Shown here piece after piece: positions 40,183 through 59,901 of a stretch of DNA of 64,000 bases (positions within the stretch are counted from its first letter, which is position 1; each line of letters opens with the position of its first letter). Both the position numbers and the translations under genes were made by a program. The DNA lies in contig CAVOGE010000007.1 in the NCBI GenBank assembly GCA_963695195.1, positions 1,426,001 to 1,490,000 of the forward strand. Direction: 5' to 3'. The DNA is from CF-167 sp963695195. GTDB lineage: Bacteria > Chloroflexota > Limnocylindria > QHBO01. Under the pieces are notes generated by a model, which was not told the DNA's origin, ran no database searches, and saw only the letters and a list, made by a program, of their open reading frames with translations.

Positions 40183-40210
40183 TTGACGGAGCTCCCGATT
40201 CTGATATACT
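40183..40210 (+). promoter_or_regulatory. Promoter of rpoBC
   Basis: TTGACG (40183-40188), a 16-base spacer and TATACT (40205-40210), 49 bases before the rpoB ATG. Needed because the operon is cut from rplL by the opposite-strand arsenite block. Confidence 0.7.
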
Positions 40211-40259
40211 CCTCTTTCGCGTGTCCGCGCCCCACCATGCCCTCTTCGAGGAGTCCTGA

Positions 40260-43760
<3,501 letters not shown>

Positions 43761-43881
43761 TCAGGGGGGCGGCGCCGGACGGGCACCGCTTCCCACCCAT
43801 CGGTCCATCCCATGCCGGGGCGCTGTCTGCCCTGGGAATCCGAGCCAGTCGCGGCGTCAGCCGCAGGAGTCGTAGCCGCTC

Positions 43882-48309
<4,428 letters not shown>

Positions 48310-48321
48310 CCTTCCGAGCGG

Positions 48322-48351
48322 TTGACACTCGTTCGCGCCGAGCCGTATACT
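48322..48351 (+). promoter_or_regulatory. Promoter of the str operon (rpsL)
   Basis: TTGACA (48322-48327), an 18-base spacer and TATACT (48346-48351), starting 13 bases after the rpoC stop. A leader of about 150 bases precedes rpsL. One of the best promoters in the window. Confidence 0.75.
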
Positions 48352-48507
48352 CGCGCTTCGGTGTCCCGCTCGCGGGACGCCTTCGTGTGTGCCCGTCCGG
48401 GCACCCCTCGCTGAAGCCACCCGATGGCCGTTCGAGGGCCGCCGCGCGCCCGCGGGGGAGCATTTTGAGGCATACGTTCAGGCATTCGGAAAGACGCGAG
48501 GTTCTCG

Positions 48508-48927
48508 TTGCCAACCATCAGCCAGCTGGTCCGCAAGGGTCGGAAGCCGTCGAGCAAGAAGGTCAAGGCGCCTGCGCTGCGCCGCACGTTCAACACGCTC
48601 ACCCAGACGGCCTCCGAGGGGCGCGGAGCACCGCAGCGACGCGGCGTGTGCATCCAGGTGATGACGCGAACCCCGAAGAAGCCGAACTCGGCCCTTCGGA
48701 AGGTGGCGCGCGTGCGGCTGGTCAACGGGATGGAGGTCACGGCCTATATCCCCGGCGTCGGACACAACCTCCAGGAGCACTCCGTGGTGCTCGTTCGCGG
48801 CGGTCGGGTGAAGGACCTGCCGGCGGTGAAGTACCACATCGTGCGCGGCACGCTCGACGCAGCCGGCGTACGCGACCGCAAGCAGAGTCGCAGCAAGTAC
48901 GGCGCCAAGGCGCCGGGCAAGGGCTAG
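48508..48927 (+). CDS. rpsL: Ribosomal protein uS12
   Basis: 139 residues from TTG 48508 (start MPTISQLVRKGRK). The loops TPKKPNSALRK and GGRVKDLPAVKYH keep the lysines matching E. coli Lys43 and Lys88, so streptomycin sensitivity is predicted at this protein. About 15 residues longer than E. coli S12, the extra text lying at the C-terminus and in the first loop. It opens the str-S10-spc block. Confidence 0.96.
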   Translation: MPTISQLVRKGRKPSSKKVKAPALRRTFNTLTQTASEGRGAPQRRGVCIQVMTRTPKKPNSALRKVARVRLVNGMEVTAYIPGVGHNLQEHSVVLVRGGRVKDLPAVKYHIVRGTLDAAGVRDRKQSRSKYGAKAPGKG

Positions 48928-48934
48928 CAGACCG

Positions 48935-49408
48935 ATGCCGCGCCGCCCCACCGTAGCTCGCAAGAGCAAGTACGAAGAGCACCTCATCGGCACCGCGCTG
49001 ACGCTCGATCAATTCACCAACAAGCTGATGCACGGCGGCAAGCGCCAGCTCGCCTCAAGGATTCTCGAAGATGCGATCGCTCGCTGCGAGAAGCAGGCAG
49101 GACGCGCCGGTGTCGAGGTGATGGAGCTGGCGCTGCGCAACGCGATGCCGCTCATCGAGGTCAAGCCCAAGCGGGTGGGTGGCTCGACCTACCAGATCCC
49201 GATCGAGGTTCGCGCCGACCGTCGGATCAGCCTGGGCATGCGCTGGCTGATCGAATCGGCCCGCAAGCGCAACGGGCGCAGCATGAGCGAAAAGCTCGCC
49301 GCCGAGTTCCTGGACGCCGCGAACGGGATCGGCGCCGCGGTCAAGCGTCGCGAAGACACGCATCGGATGGCCGAGGCGAACAAGGCCTTCAGCCACTTCA
49401 AGTGGTAG
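48935..49408 (+). CDS. rpsG: Ribosomal protein uS7
   Basis: 157 residues, standard length. PRRPTVARKSKY start, IEVKPKRVGGSTYQIPIEV core and C-terminal RREDTHRMAEANKAFSHFKW all match S7, which nucleates the 30S head. It lies seven bases after rpsL. Confidence 0.97.
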   Translation: MPRRPTVARKSKYEEHLIGTALTLDQFTNKLMHGGKRQLASRILEDAIARCEKQAGRAGVEVMELALRNAMPLIEVKPKRVGGSTYQIPIEVRADRRISLGMRWLIESARKRNGRSMSEKLAAEFLDAANGIGAAVKRREDTHRMAEANKAFSHFKW

Positions 49409-49415
49409 ATCGCCG

Positions 49416-51491
<2,076 letters not shown>

Positions 51492-51512
51492 AGGAGCGAC
51501 GAAGGACAGACC

Positions 51513-52715
<1,203 letters not shown>

Positions 52716-52719
52716 CTCG

Positions 52720-53028
52720 ATGGCCAAACAGCGCATCCGCATTCGGCTGAAGGCGTACGACCACAAGCTGCTCGACCAGTCGGCCGAGCAGATCGTGGAG
52801 ACGGCGCAGCGGACCGGAGCCGCCGTGGCGGGACCGGTTCCACTGCCGACCCGGATCGAGAAGTACACCGTCATCCGCGGACCATTCGTTCACAAGGATG
52901 GTCGGGAGCAGTTCGAGATTCGGACGCACAAGCGACTGATCGACATCATCGATCCGTCGACCAAGACGGTGGATGCGCTGATGCGGCTGAGCCTGGCCGC
53001 AGGCGTGGACATTGAGATCAAGATGTGA
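52720..53028 (+). CDS. rpsJ: Ribosomal protein uS10
   Basis: 102 residues, with IRIRLKAYDHKLLDQSAEQI, VAGPVPLPTRIEKYTVIRGP and the C-terminal LSLAAGVDIEIKM segment. S10 is also the NusE/NusG partner that links transcription to translation. It heads the S10 block; rplC follows after 59 bases. Confidence 0.97.
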   Translation: MAKQRIRIRLKAYDHKLLDQSAEQIVETAQRTGAAVAGPVPLPTRIEKYTVIRGPFVHKDGREQFEIRTHKRLIDIIDPSTKTVDALMRLSLAAGVDIEIKM

Positions 53029-53087
53029 AATGGGGGCGGATCGCATCCGCCCCGGTTTCCGCCATCAGTGAGGTAGACGAAACAACA

Positions 53088-53711
53088 GTGCCGGCAGGAT
53101 TGATCGGGCGCAAGCTCGGTATGACGCGGGTCTTCAAGGACGACGGTAGCGTCGTCCCGGTGAGCGTCATCGAGGCGACCCCGAACAGCATCACCAGGCT
53201 TCGCACCGCGGAGCAGGACGGCTACACCGCCCTGCAGCTCGGTGCTGGCTCGGCGAAGCGTGTCACCAAGCCGGTCGCTGGCCAGTTCAAGGCGCTCCCC
53301 AAGGAGCAGCAGCAACCGCGCCACGTTCGGGAGGTCCGCATCGACTCGACCGAAGCGTTCGAGGTGGGTCAGCTGCTTGACGTCAGCCTCTTCGAAGTCG
53401 GCGACCTCGTCGACGTGACGGGCATGAGCAAGGGCCACGGCTTCACCGGGACGATCGCCCGGCATCACTTCAAGCGCGGCCCCAAGACCCACGGCTCGAC
53501 CAACATTCGCGCCCCCGGGTCGATCGGCGCTGGTACGACGCCCGGGCGCGTCTTCAAGGGAACCAAGATGGGGGGTCACATGGGAGACGATCAGGTCACC
53601 GTCAAGCGGCTGGTCGTTGAGCGCGTGGACCACGAGCGCAACCTGCTCCTCGTCAAGGGGGCCGTGCCCGGAGCGCGCAACGGACTCCTGCTGGTCCAGA
53701 AGGCGAAGTGA
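53088..53711 (+). CDS. rplC: Ribosomal protein uL3
   Basis: 207 residues from GTG 53088, giving the family start PAGLIGRKLGMTRVF. The tip loop near the peptidyl-transferase centre reads HFKRGPKTHGSTN, then GSIGAGTTPGRVFKGTKMGG. A longer frame begins inside the rpsJ stop but adds 21 residues with no family match. The stop overlaps the rplD region. Confidence 0.94.
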   Translation: MPAGLIGRKLGMTRVFKDDGSVVPVSVIEATPNSITRLRTAEQDGYTALQLGAGSAKRVTKPVAGQFKALPKEQQQPRHVREVRIDSTEAFEVGQLLDVSLFEVGDLVDVTGMSKGHGFTGTIARHHFKRGPKTHGSTNIRAPGSIGAGTTPGRVFKGTKMGGHMGDDQVTVKRLVVERVDHERNLLLVKGAVPGARNGLLLVQKAK

Positions 53712-53713
53712 CG

Positions 53714-54337
53714 ATGCCGCAGGCCAAGATCCTCAATTCCACCGGCAAGGAGGCCGGCAGCGTCGAGCTGGCCGAGTCTCTCTTCGCCGCGCCGGTGAAC
53801 GAGGCGCTGATTCACCAGGCCGTCATCCGTCAGCTCGCTGGCAAGCGAGTCGGGACGGCCGATACGCTGACGCGCGGGCGCGTTGCCGGCGGCGGCAGGA
53901 AGCCATGGCGCCAGAAGGGGACCGGGCGAGCACGCGCCGGCACGCGATCGGCGCCGCAATGGCGCGGGGGCGGGGTCGTCTTCGGCCCGCACCCGCGTGG
54001 ATACGAGCAGCGAATGCCCGCCAAGATGCGCCGCGCCGCGTTGCAGGGCGTTCTGAGCGCCAAGGCGACCGACGGGGCGTTGCGCGTCGTCGAGGGATTC
54101 GGTCTTGACGAGATCGGCACGAAGGCATTCGCCGAGCGACTGGTCGCCTGGGACGCCGCGGGCAAGGTCCTCGTCGTCCTCGCCGGGCGGGATCCGATCG
54201 TCGAGCGCTCGTGCCGAAACCTGCGCGAGGTCCGCGTCATCCTTGCCGACAGCCTCAACGTTGTCGATCTGCTCGAGGCCGACACGATCGTGTTCACCAG
54301 CGCCGCGCTGACCCGAGCGCAGGAGGTGTACGCGTGA
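53714..54337 (+). CDS. rplD: Ribosomal protein uL4
   Basis: 207 residues from ATG 53714; the GTG at 53708, overlapping the rplC stop, is an alternative. The exit-tunnel loop contains GGGRKPWRQKGTGRARAGT and WRGGGVVFGP. In E. coli L4 autoregulates the S10 operon. Its stop overlaps the rplW start (GTGA). Confidence 0.95.
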   Translation: MPQAKILNSTGKEAGSVELAESLFAAPVNEALIHQAVIRQLAGKRVGTADTLTRGRVAGGGRKPWRQKGTGRARAGTRSAPQWRGGGVVFGPHPRGYEQRMPAKMRRAALQGVLSAKATDGALRVVEGFGLDEIGTKAFAERLVAWDAAGKVLVVLAGRDPIVERSCRNLREVRVILADSLNVVDLLEADTIVFTSAALTRAQEVYA

Positions 54338-54630
54338 CCTCCGGAAGCGTGCACGACATCCTGATCCGACCGGTCATCAGCGAGAAGAGCGTCGCCCAGA
54401 CCGAGCGCAATAACTACACCTTCCAGGTATCCCGCGAATCGAACAAGCTGCAGATTCGCGCGGCCGTCGAGGCCGAGTTCAAGGTGACCGTGATCGGCGT
54501 TCGCGTCATGTCGGTCAAGCCCAAGCAGAAGCGGCGCGGCCGCAAGACGATGGGCACGGTGCCCGGCTGGCGCAAGGCGGTGGTGACCATCGCCGCCGGT
54601 CAGAAGATCGAACTCTTCGAGGCGGTGTAA
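54334..54630 (+). CDS. rplW: Ribosomal protein uL23
   Basis: 98 residues from GTG 54334, with AGGAGG upstream. HDILIRPVISEKSVAQTERN and the basic GRKTMGTVPGWRKA loop match L23, the docking site for trigger factor and SRP at the tunnel exit. Coupled to rplD. Confidence 0.95.
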   Translation: MTSGSVHDILIRPVISEKSVAQTERNNYTFQVSRESNKLQIRAAVEAEFKVTVIGVRVMSVKPKQKRRGRKTMGTVPGWRKAVVTIAAGQKIELFEAV

Positions 54631-54634
54631 CGAG

Positions 54635-55465
54635 ATGCCACTACGCAACTATCGACCGACCAGCCCGGGAATGCGTCAGATGACCCGTTCGACCTTCGAG
54701 GAGGTCACCACCAGCGAGCCGCACAAGCCGCTCACCGAGAACCTGGTCCGCAAGGCGGGACGCAACTCCCAGGGCAAGCTGACCGTCCGTCACCAGGGGG
54801 CCGGTCACAAGCGGCTCTACCGCCTGATCGACTGGAAGCGCGACAAGTTCGGCGTGCCCGCCACGATCGCGACCGTCGAGTACGATCCGAACCGATCGGC
54901 TCGCATCGCGCTGCTGCACTACGCCGATGGCGAGAAGCGTTACATGCTCCTGCCGCACGGGCTTGGCGTCGGGGACAAGGTCTCCTCCGGCCCGGACGTG
55001 GAGCCGCGCGTCGGCAATGCGCTGCCGATGACGAAGATCCCGCTCGGTACCCAGATCCACAACATCGAGATGGTGGCCGGACGAGGCGGTCAGATCGTAC
55101 GGAGCGCCGGCAGCAGCGCGCAGCTCCTCGCCAAGGAGGGCGAGATGGCGACCATCCGCCTTCCATCCGGCGAGGTGCGCCGCGTTCGTGCCACCTGCAT
55201 GGCGACAGTCGGCCAGGTGAGCAACCTGGACCACGAGAACCAGAACATCGGCAAGGCCGGACGCAACCGCCACAAGGGCCGACGCCCAACGGTGCGTGGC
55301 GTGGTGATGAACCCGCGCGACCATCCGCATGGCGGCGGCGAGGGCAAGTCACCGACCGGCATGCCGCCCAAGACGCCGTGGGGCAAGCCGGCCATGGGCC
55401 TGCGAACGCGGAAGAACAAGACCACCGGCAAGATGATCGTCCGCCGTCGGTACGGGCGAGGTTAG
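54635..55465 (+). CDS. rplB: Ribosomal protein uL2
   Basis: 276 residues. The C-terminal NPRDHPHGGGEGKSPTG holds the conserved His near the peptidyl-transferase centre, and the N-terminal YRPTSPGMRQM is typical. Essential for subunit joining and peptidyl transfer. Confidence 0.97.
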   Translation: MPLRNYRPTSPGMRQMTRSTFEEVTTSEPHKPLTENLVRKAGRNSQGKLTVRHQGAGHKRLYRLIDWKRDKFGVPATIATVEYDPNRSARIALLHYADGEKRYMLLPHGLGVGDKVSSGPDVEPRVGNALPMTKIPLGTQIHNIEMVAGRGGQIVRSAGSSAQLLAKEGEMATIRLPSGEVRRVRATCMATVGQVSNLDHENQNIGKAGRNRHKGRRPTVRGVVMNPRDHPHGGGEGKSPTGMPPKTPWGKPAMGLRTRKNKTTGKMIVRRRYGRG

Positions 55466-55474
55466 GAGAACTCG

Positions 55475-55759
55475 ATGAGTCGTTCCGTCAAGAAGGGACC
55501 ATTCGTCGAGGCGCGCCTGATCGGCCGCATCGACGACATGAACAAGCGCAACGAGCGCAAGGTGCTCAAGACCTGGTCGCGTCCGAGCGTCATCTTTCCG
55601 TCCATGATCGGGCACACGATCGCGGTGCACGATGGCCGGCGCCACGTGCCGGTCTTCATCACCGAGAACATGGTCGGGCATCGGCTCGGCGAGTTCGCGC
55701 CGACGCGTCATTACCGTGGCCACGGCAAGGCCACCGAACGCTCCAGCACATTGAAGTAG
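55475..55759 (+). CDS. rpsS: Ribosomal protein uS19
   Basis: 94 residues, with SRSVKKGPFVEARL at the start and VTENMVG-like ITENMVGHRLGEFAPTRHYRG. It sits in the 30S head and contacts S13. Ten bases after rplB. Confidence 0.97.
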   Translation: MSRSVKKGPFVEARLIGRIDDMNKRNERKVLKTWSRPSVIFPSMIGHTIAVHDGRRHVPVFITENMVGHRLGEFAPTRHYRGHGKATERSSTLK

Positions 55760-55769
55760 GAGCGAATTG

Positions 55770-56111
55770 ATGCGCGTTATCGCCACCGCCAAGCACATTC
55801 GGATCAGCTCGCGCAAGGTGCGCCTGGTGACCGACCTGATCGCCGGTAAGCCGGTCGAGGAAGCCGCAGCCATCCTGCGCTTCCTGCCCAACGCCGCCGC
55901 CAAGGACGTCGCCAAGGTGCTCAAGAGCGCCACCGCCAACGCGGAGAACAACTTCAACCTGTCGTCCGACGAGCTCCATGTGGAATCCGCCGTCGCGGAC
56001 GAGGGGCCGACCCTCAAGCGGTTCCGTCCGCGGGCACAGGGCCGCACCTTCGCAATCCTGAAGCGCACCAGTCATATCACCATCGCCGTGGCTGACCGAG
56101 AGGAGACCTGA
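55770..56111 (+). CDS. rplV: Ribosomal protein uL22
   Basis: 113 residues from ATG 55770 (a TTG directly before it is also in frame). KHIRISSRKVRLVTDLIAGK is the signature. The tunnel hairpin ends in PRAQGRTFAILKRTSH. Stop overlaps the rpsC ATG by one base. Confidence 0.96.
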   Translation: MRVIATAKHIRISSRKVRLVTDLIAGKPVEEAAAILRFLPNAAAKDVAKVLKSATANAENNFNLSSDELHVESAVADEGPTLKRFRPRAQGRTFAILKRTSHITIAVADREET

Positions 56112-56863
56112 TGGGTCACAAGGTTCACCCGTACGGGTTCCGGATCGGTATCAACAAGCCGTGGCTGGCGAAGTGGTACGCGGACCGCGACTACCCGATC
56201 CTGGTCCAGGAGGACATGCGGATCCGGCAGCTTGTTGCGAAACAACTGTCGAACGCGAGCGTCAGCCAGGTCGAGATCGAGCGAGGCATCAACCACGTCA
56301 CGGTCACGGTGCATTCGGCCAAGCCGGGCATCGTCATCGGCAAGGGCGGCCAGAACGTTGAGCTGCTGCGCAACTCGATCGGGAAGCAGACCGACAAGAA
56401 GGTCAAGCTCGAGATCAAGGAGGTCCTCCAGCCGGAGCTGGACGCGGTGCTGGTGGCCCAGAACGTGGCGGGGCAGCTCGAGCGTCGGATCGCCTTCCGC
56501 AAGGCGGTCAAGCAGACGGTGCAGCGAACCATCAAGGCCGGAGCCAAGGGCGTCAAGATCCAGGTCGCCGGTCGTCTCGGCGGCGCGGAGATGAGCCGGA
56601 CCGAATGGGACAAGGAGGGTCGCATCCCGCTGGGCACGCTGCGCGCCGACATCAGCTATGGCGTGGTGCATGCCCGGACCACCTACGGACGGATCGGCGT
56701 CAAGGTCTGGATCTATCGCGGCGATCAACTCGGTGAGCGGCCCGGTACGGCCCGCACCGAGCCGCGCCAGCGGCCCGCCCGTGGACGGACGCGCGCGGCG
56801 ACCCCTGCGACATCCACCCCAGCCGCGGTCGCCGAGCCGACGACTACCGACGTGGAGGCCTGA
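56111..56863 (+). CDS. rpsC: Ribosomal protein uS3
   Basis: 250 residues. A KH domain has KPGIVIGKGGQNVELL (GxxG loop). The C-terminal domain has EWDKEGRIPLGTLRADISYG. The last 40 residues are a basic then Ala/Pro/Thr-rich tail not found in E. coli. S3 lines the mRNA entry tunnel. Confidence 0.96.
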   Translation: MGHKVHPYGFRIGINKPWLAKWYADRDYPILVQEDMRIRQLVAKQLSNASVSQVEIERGINHVTVTVHSAKPGIVIGKGGQNVELLRNSIGKQTDKKVKLEIKEVLQPELDAVLVAQNVAGQLERRIAFRKAVKQTVQRTIKAGAKGVKIQVAGRLGGAEMSRTEWDKEGRIPLGTLRADISYGVVHARTTYGRIGVKVWIYRGDQLGERPGTARTEPRQRPARGRTRAATPATSTPAAVAEPTTTDVEA

Positions 56864-56866
56864 TCG

Positions 56867-57292
56867 ATGCTGCTCCCCAAGCGCGTAAAGCACCGCAAGG
56901 TCCAGCGAGGGCGGCGCTCAGGAATGGCCAAGGGAGGGACGCTGGTCAGCTTCGGCGAATTCGGGCTGATGGCCGAAGAGGTCTGCTGGCTCACCAGCCG
57001 TCAGATCGAGGCGGCGCGGCGCGCGATGACCCACCACATCAAGCGAGGCGGTCGCATCTGGATCCGCGTCTTCCCGGACAAGCCGGTGACCAAGAAGCCG
57101 GCCGAAGTGCGGATGGGCTCCGGCAAGGGTGCGCCCGACCACTGGGTGGCGGTCGTAAAGCCCGGACGGGTGATGTTCGAGATGTCAGGCGTGCCCGAGA
57201 CGATCGCCCGCGAGGCGATGCGCCTGGCGAGTCACAAGCTGCCGATCCAGACGAAGTTCGTCGTGAAGGAGGGGGTCGAGCATGGACATTAA
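56867..57292 (+). CDS. rplP: Ribosomal protein uL16
   Basis: 141 residues. LLPKRVKHRKVQRGRRSG start, TSRQIEAARRAM and RMGSGKGAPDHWVAVVKPGR all match L16, which positions the A-site tRNA. Its last 11 bases overlap the start of rpmC. Confidence 0.97.
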   Translation: MLLPKRVKHRKVQRGRRSGMAKGGTLVSFGEFGLMAEEVCWLTSRQIEAARRAMTHHIKRGGRIWIRVFPDKPVTKKPAEVRMGSGKGAPDHWVAVVKPGRVMFEMSGVPETIAREAMRLASHKLPIQTKFVVKEGVEHGH

Positions 57293-57509
57293 CGAGATTC
57301 GGAACCTCTCCGACTACGAGCTCGAGAACGCGCTGGTCGATGCGAAGCAGGAGCTCTGGAAGATCCGCTTCGACCTTGCCACGCGCCAGGAGAAGAACTA
57401 CAGCAGGCTGCCTGCGACCCGGAAGCGGATCGCTCGCATTCTGACCGTGATGACGGAACGCCAACACACGGCCGCCGCCGTGACCGCCGAAACCGAAAAG
57501 GCCAGCTGA
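57282..57509 (+). CDS. rpmC: Ribosomal protein uL29
   Basis: 75 residues. The helical IRNLSDYELENALVDAKQEL and RKRIARILTVMTER segments define L29. Overlaps rplP by 11 bases and shares its stop base with the rpsQ start. Confidence 0.95.
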   Translation: MDINEIRNLSDYELENALVDAKQELWKIRFDLATRQEKNYSRLPATRKRIARILTVMTERQHTAAAVTAETEKAS

Positions 57510-57784
57510 TGCAAGGCAAGCGAAAGACAAAGGTCGGACGAGTCATCTCCGACAAGATGGACAAGACGGTCGTGGTCAGCATTGAGCGACTGCGTCGGCA
57601 CCCGGTCTACAAGCGAGTGGTCCGGCTGTCGAGCAAGTTCAAGGCGCACGACGAGGAGAACACGGCGCACGTGGGCGACACCGTGCGCATAGAAGAGAGC
57701 CGCCCGATCTCGCGCGACAAGCGCTGGCGCGTGGTCGAGGTGGTCGCCCGCGGCTCGGGCGAAGAGATGGTCAGCGACGCATGA
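57509..57784 (+). CDS. rpsQ: Ribosomal protein uS17
   Basis: 91 residues. GRVISDKMDKTVVVSIERL and the EESRPISRDKRWRVVEVV segment identify S17, an early 30S assembly protein. Its TGA overlaps the rplN start (ATGA). Confidence 0.96.
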   Translation: MQGKRKTKVGRVISDKMDKTVVVSIERLRRHPVYKRVVRLSSKFKAHDEENTAHVGDTVRIEESRPISRDKRWRVVEVVARGSGEEMVSDA

Positions 57785-58149
57785 TCCGCCAGACCACCCG
57801 GCTGCGCGTGGCCGACAACACGGGCGCGCGCGAACTGTATTGCATCACCGTGATCGGCCGTTCGAGCGCCGATACCGCCGAGGTTGGTGACGTGATCGTT
57901 GCCAGCGTCAAGCAGGCGCTGCCAAATTCCGGGGTCAAGAAGGGCGACGTGGTACGCGCGGTCATCGTGCGCACCGCCAAGGAGTATGGCCGCCCGGATG
58001 GCAGCCATATCCGCTTCGACGAGAACGCTGCCGTGCTGATCACCCCGCAGGGCAGTCCGCGCGGGACGCGCATCTTCGGACCGGTCGCCCGCGAGCTTCG
58101 TGAGCGCAACTACATGAAGATCGTGTCGCTCGCTCCGGAGGTCCTGTGA
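57781..58149 (+). CDS. rplN: Ribosomal protein uL14
   Basis: 122 residues, exact family length. MIRQTTRLRVADNTGAREL start and GPVARELRERNYMKIVSLAP end. L14 lies at the subunit interface and binds the silencing factor RsfS. Confidence 0.97.
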   Translation: MIRQTTRLRVADNTGARELYCITVIGRSSADTAEVGDVIVASVKQALPNSGVKKGDVVRAVIVRTAKEYGRPDGSHIRFDENAAVLITPQGSPRGTRIFGPVARELRERNYMKIVSLAPEVL

Positions 58150-58150
58150 G

Positions 58151-58480
58151 ATGAACATCCGGAAGGGCGATACGGTGATCGTGCTCGCCGGGAAGGACCG
58201 CGGCAAGCGCGGTACCGTCGAGCGAATTGAGCGGACGAAGCGCGGTCTCGGCGTGGTCGTGCCCGGCATCAACATGGCAAAGCGGCACAAGCGCCCGCAG
58301 AGCCGCACGCAGCAGGCCGGGATCCTCGACCTGCCTGTGCCGCTCCACATCTCGAACGTCCAGGTGGTCTGCCCGCGTTGCGACAAGCCGACGCGCGTCG
58401 GCCATGCCCTCCTCGAGGAGGGTGCGCGCCGGATCCGCGTCTGCAAGCACTGCGGCGAACAGATCGAGGTGGCGAGTTGA
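58151..58480 (+). CDS. rplX: Ribosomal protein uL24
   Basis: 109 residues. A KOW motif (IRKGDTVIVLAGKDRGKRGT) and a C-terminal four-Cys module (CPRCDKPTR and CKHCGEQ), a zinc-binding variety of L24. Starts assembly of the 50S subunit. Its TGA overlaps the proposed rplE TTG. Confidence 0.96.
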   Translation: MNIRKGDTVIVLAGKDRGKRGTVERIERTKRGLGVVVPGINMAKRHKRPQSRTQQAGILDLPVPLHISNVQVVCPRCDKPTRVGHALLEEGARRIRVCKHCGEQIEVAS

Positions 58481-59193
58481 GCCCCGCAAAGAAGGCTCCC
58501 GCCGCGCGTGCCTCGAAGGTCGCCAAGCCGGCGAAGGCGACGCAGCCGACCAAGGCCGTCAAGCCGACCAAGACACCGCTCACCGTCGCGGTGGCGGCTG
58601 AGACCGCCTCGACCGCGGCCTTGGCGGCGCCAGCCGCGCCGACCCTTGCGCGCAGCGGGCTGCGGATGCGCTACATCGACGAGGTCGTGCCGACACTTCA
58701 GCGCGAGTTCAACTACGCGAACCCGATGCAGATCCCGCGCCTCGACAAGATCGTGGTCAACATCGGTCTCGGCGAAGCGATCCAGAACGCGAAGGCGCTC
58801 GACGCTGCGGTCGGTGACCTGGCGCGGATCACGGGCCAGAAGCCGATCGTCACGCGCGCCAAGCGATCGATCGCACAGTTCCGACTACGGACGGGCATGC
58901 CGATCGGGGCCAAGGTCACGCTTCGCGGCCTTCGGATGTATGACTTCCTGGAGCGGACGGTGCGGTTGGCGCTCCCGCGTATCCGTGACTTCCGGGGCAT
59001 CACCCCACGCTCGTTTGACGGGCGAGGCAACTTCACCATCGGGCTGCGCGAGCAGCTCGTCTACCCCGAGATCGACTACGACAAGATCGATCGGCTTCGC
59101 GGCCTTGAGATCAGCATCGTTACCACGGCAAAGACCGATGAGGAGGGGCGCAAGCTCCTCGAGTTGCTCGGCATGCCGTTCCAGGCCAGTTAG
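58477..59193 (+). CDS. rplE: Ribosomal protein uL5 with Lys/Ala/Pro-rich N-terminal extension
   Basis: 238 residues if translation starts at TTG 58477, which overlaps the rplX stop as TTGA. The core from about residue 62 (LRMRYIDEVVPTLQREFNYA) has family length of about 180, ending LLELLGMPF. The first 60 residues are AKKAPAARASKVAKPAKA-type repeats resembling histone H1 tails. An internal start such as ATG 58669 would remove them, but no ribosome binding site is clear there. L5 binds 5S rRNA and contacts P-site tRNA. Confidence 0.9.
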   Translation: MSPAKKAPAARASKVAKPAKATQPTKAVKPTKTPLTVAVAAETASTAALAAPAAPTLARSGLRMRYIDEVVPTLQREFNYANPMQIPRLDKIVVNIGLGEAIQNAKALDAAVGDLARITGQKPIVTRAKRSIAQFRLRTGMPIGAKVTLRGLRMYDFLERTVRLALPRIRDFRGITPRSFDGRGNFTIGLREQLVYPEIDYDKIDRLRGLEISIVTTAKTDEEGRKLLELLGMPFQAS

Positions 59194-59206
59194 CGAGGAG
59201 AGGCGA

Positions 59207-59392
59207 GTGGCCAAGAAGTCCATGATTGCGAAGTCGCGGCGAGCGCCGCGGTTCCCGGTCCAGCAACACAACCGATGCGCCGTGTGCGGGCGCCCGCGCG
59301 CCTACATGCGTCGGTTTGCACTCTGCCGAATCTGCTTCCGGGAGCGTGCCCTCGAGGGCCAGCTGCCGGGCGTGACCAAGTCGAGCTGGTAG
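59207..59392 (+). CDS. rpsN: Ribosomal protein uS14, zinc-binding type Z
   Basis: 61 residues from GTG 59207, with GAGGAGAGG upstream. The zinc ligands are in CAVCGRPRAYMRRFALCRIC and the end is LPGVTKSSW. The short zinc (type Z) form is typical of Gram-positive-type and deep-branching bacteria. It lies 13 bases after rplE. Confidence 0.95.
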   Translation: MAKKSMIAKSRRAPRFPVQQHNRCAVCGRPRAYMRRFALCRICFRERALEGQLPGVTKSSW

Positions 59393-59491
59393 CCCGACGC
59401 ACCGTACCGCCGATTGGCGGCCAGATCAGCGGCAGGCGGCCACCGCGCGGATGCGGGACCCGAACCACCGCCGAGGAGATATGACACCCAG

Positions 59492-59890
59492 ATGAACGTA
59501 ACCGACCCGATCGCCGACATGCTGACCCGCATTCGCAACGCGAGTGCGGCGAGGCACCGTGAGCTGACGATGCCATCGTCGCGTGTGAAGCGCGAGATCG
59601 CGCGGATCCTCGCCGACGAGGGATTCATCGAGTCGTTCGCGACTGCCCAGGACGGCGTCGTGGAACTGCTCAGCGTCCGGTTGAAGTACGTCGAAGGACA
59701 TACCCCGGTGATGAGCGGTCTGAAGCGAATCAGCAAGCCGGGACTGCGGGTCTACGCTCGCAAGACCGAGATACCGCGCGTCCTGGGCGGCCTCGGCCTG
59801 GCAATCCTCTCCACTTCCCGCGGGATCATGACCGGCCAGCAGGCCCGGAAGCTGAACCTCGGCGGCGAAGTCCTCTGTTACGTCTGGTAG
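59492..59890 (+). CDS. rpsH: Ribosomal protein uS8
   Basis: 132 residues from ATG 59492. TDPIADMLTRIRNAS start and ILSTSRGIMTGQQARKLNLGG-like end are definitive. In E. coli S8 represses the spc operon by binding at the rplE start. Confidence 0.97.
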   Translation: MNVTDPIADMLTRIRNASAARHRELTMPSSRVKREIARILADEGFIESFATAQDGVVELLSVRLKYVEGHTPVMSGLKRISKPGLRVYARKTEIPRVLGGLGLAILSTSRGIMTGQQARKLNLGGEVLCYVW

Positions 59891-59901
59891 GAGCGAAGGT
59901 C

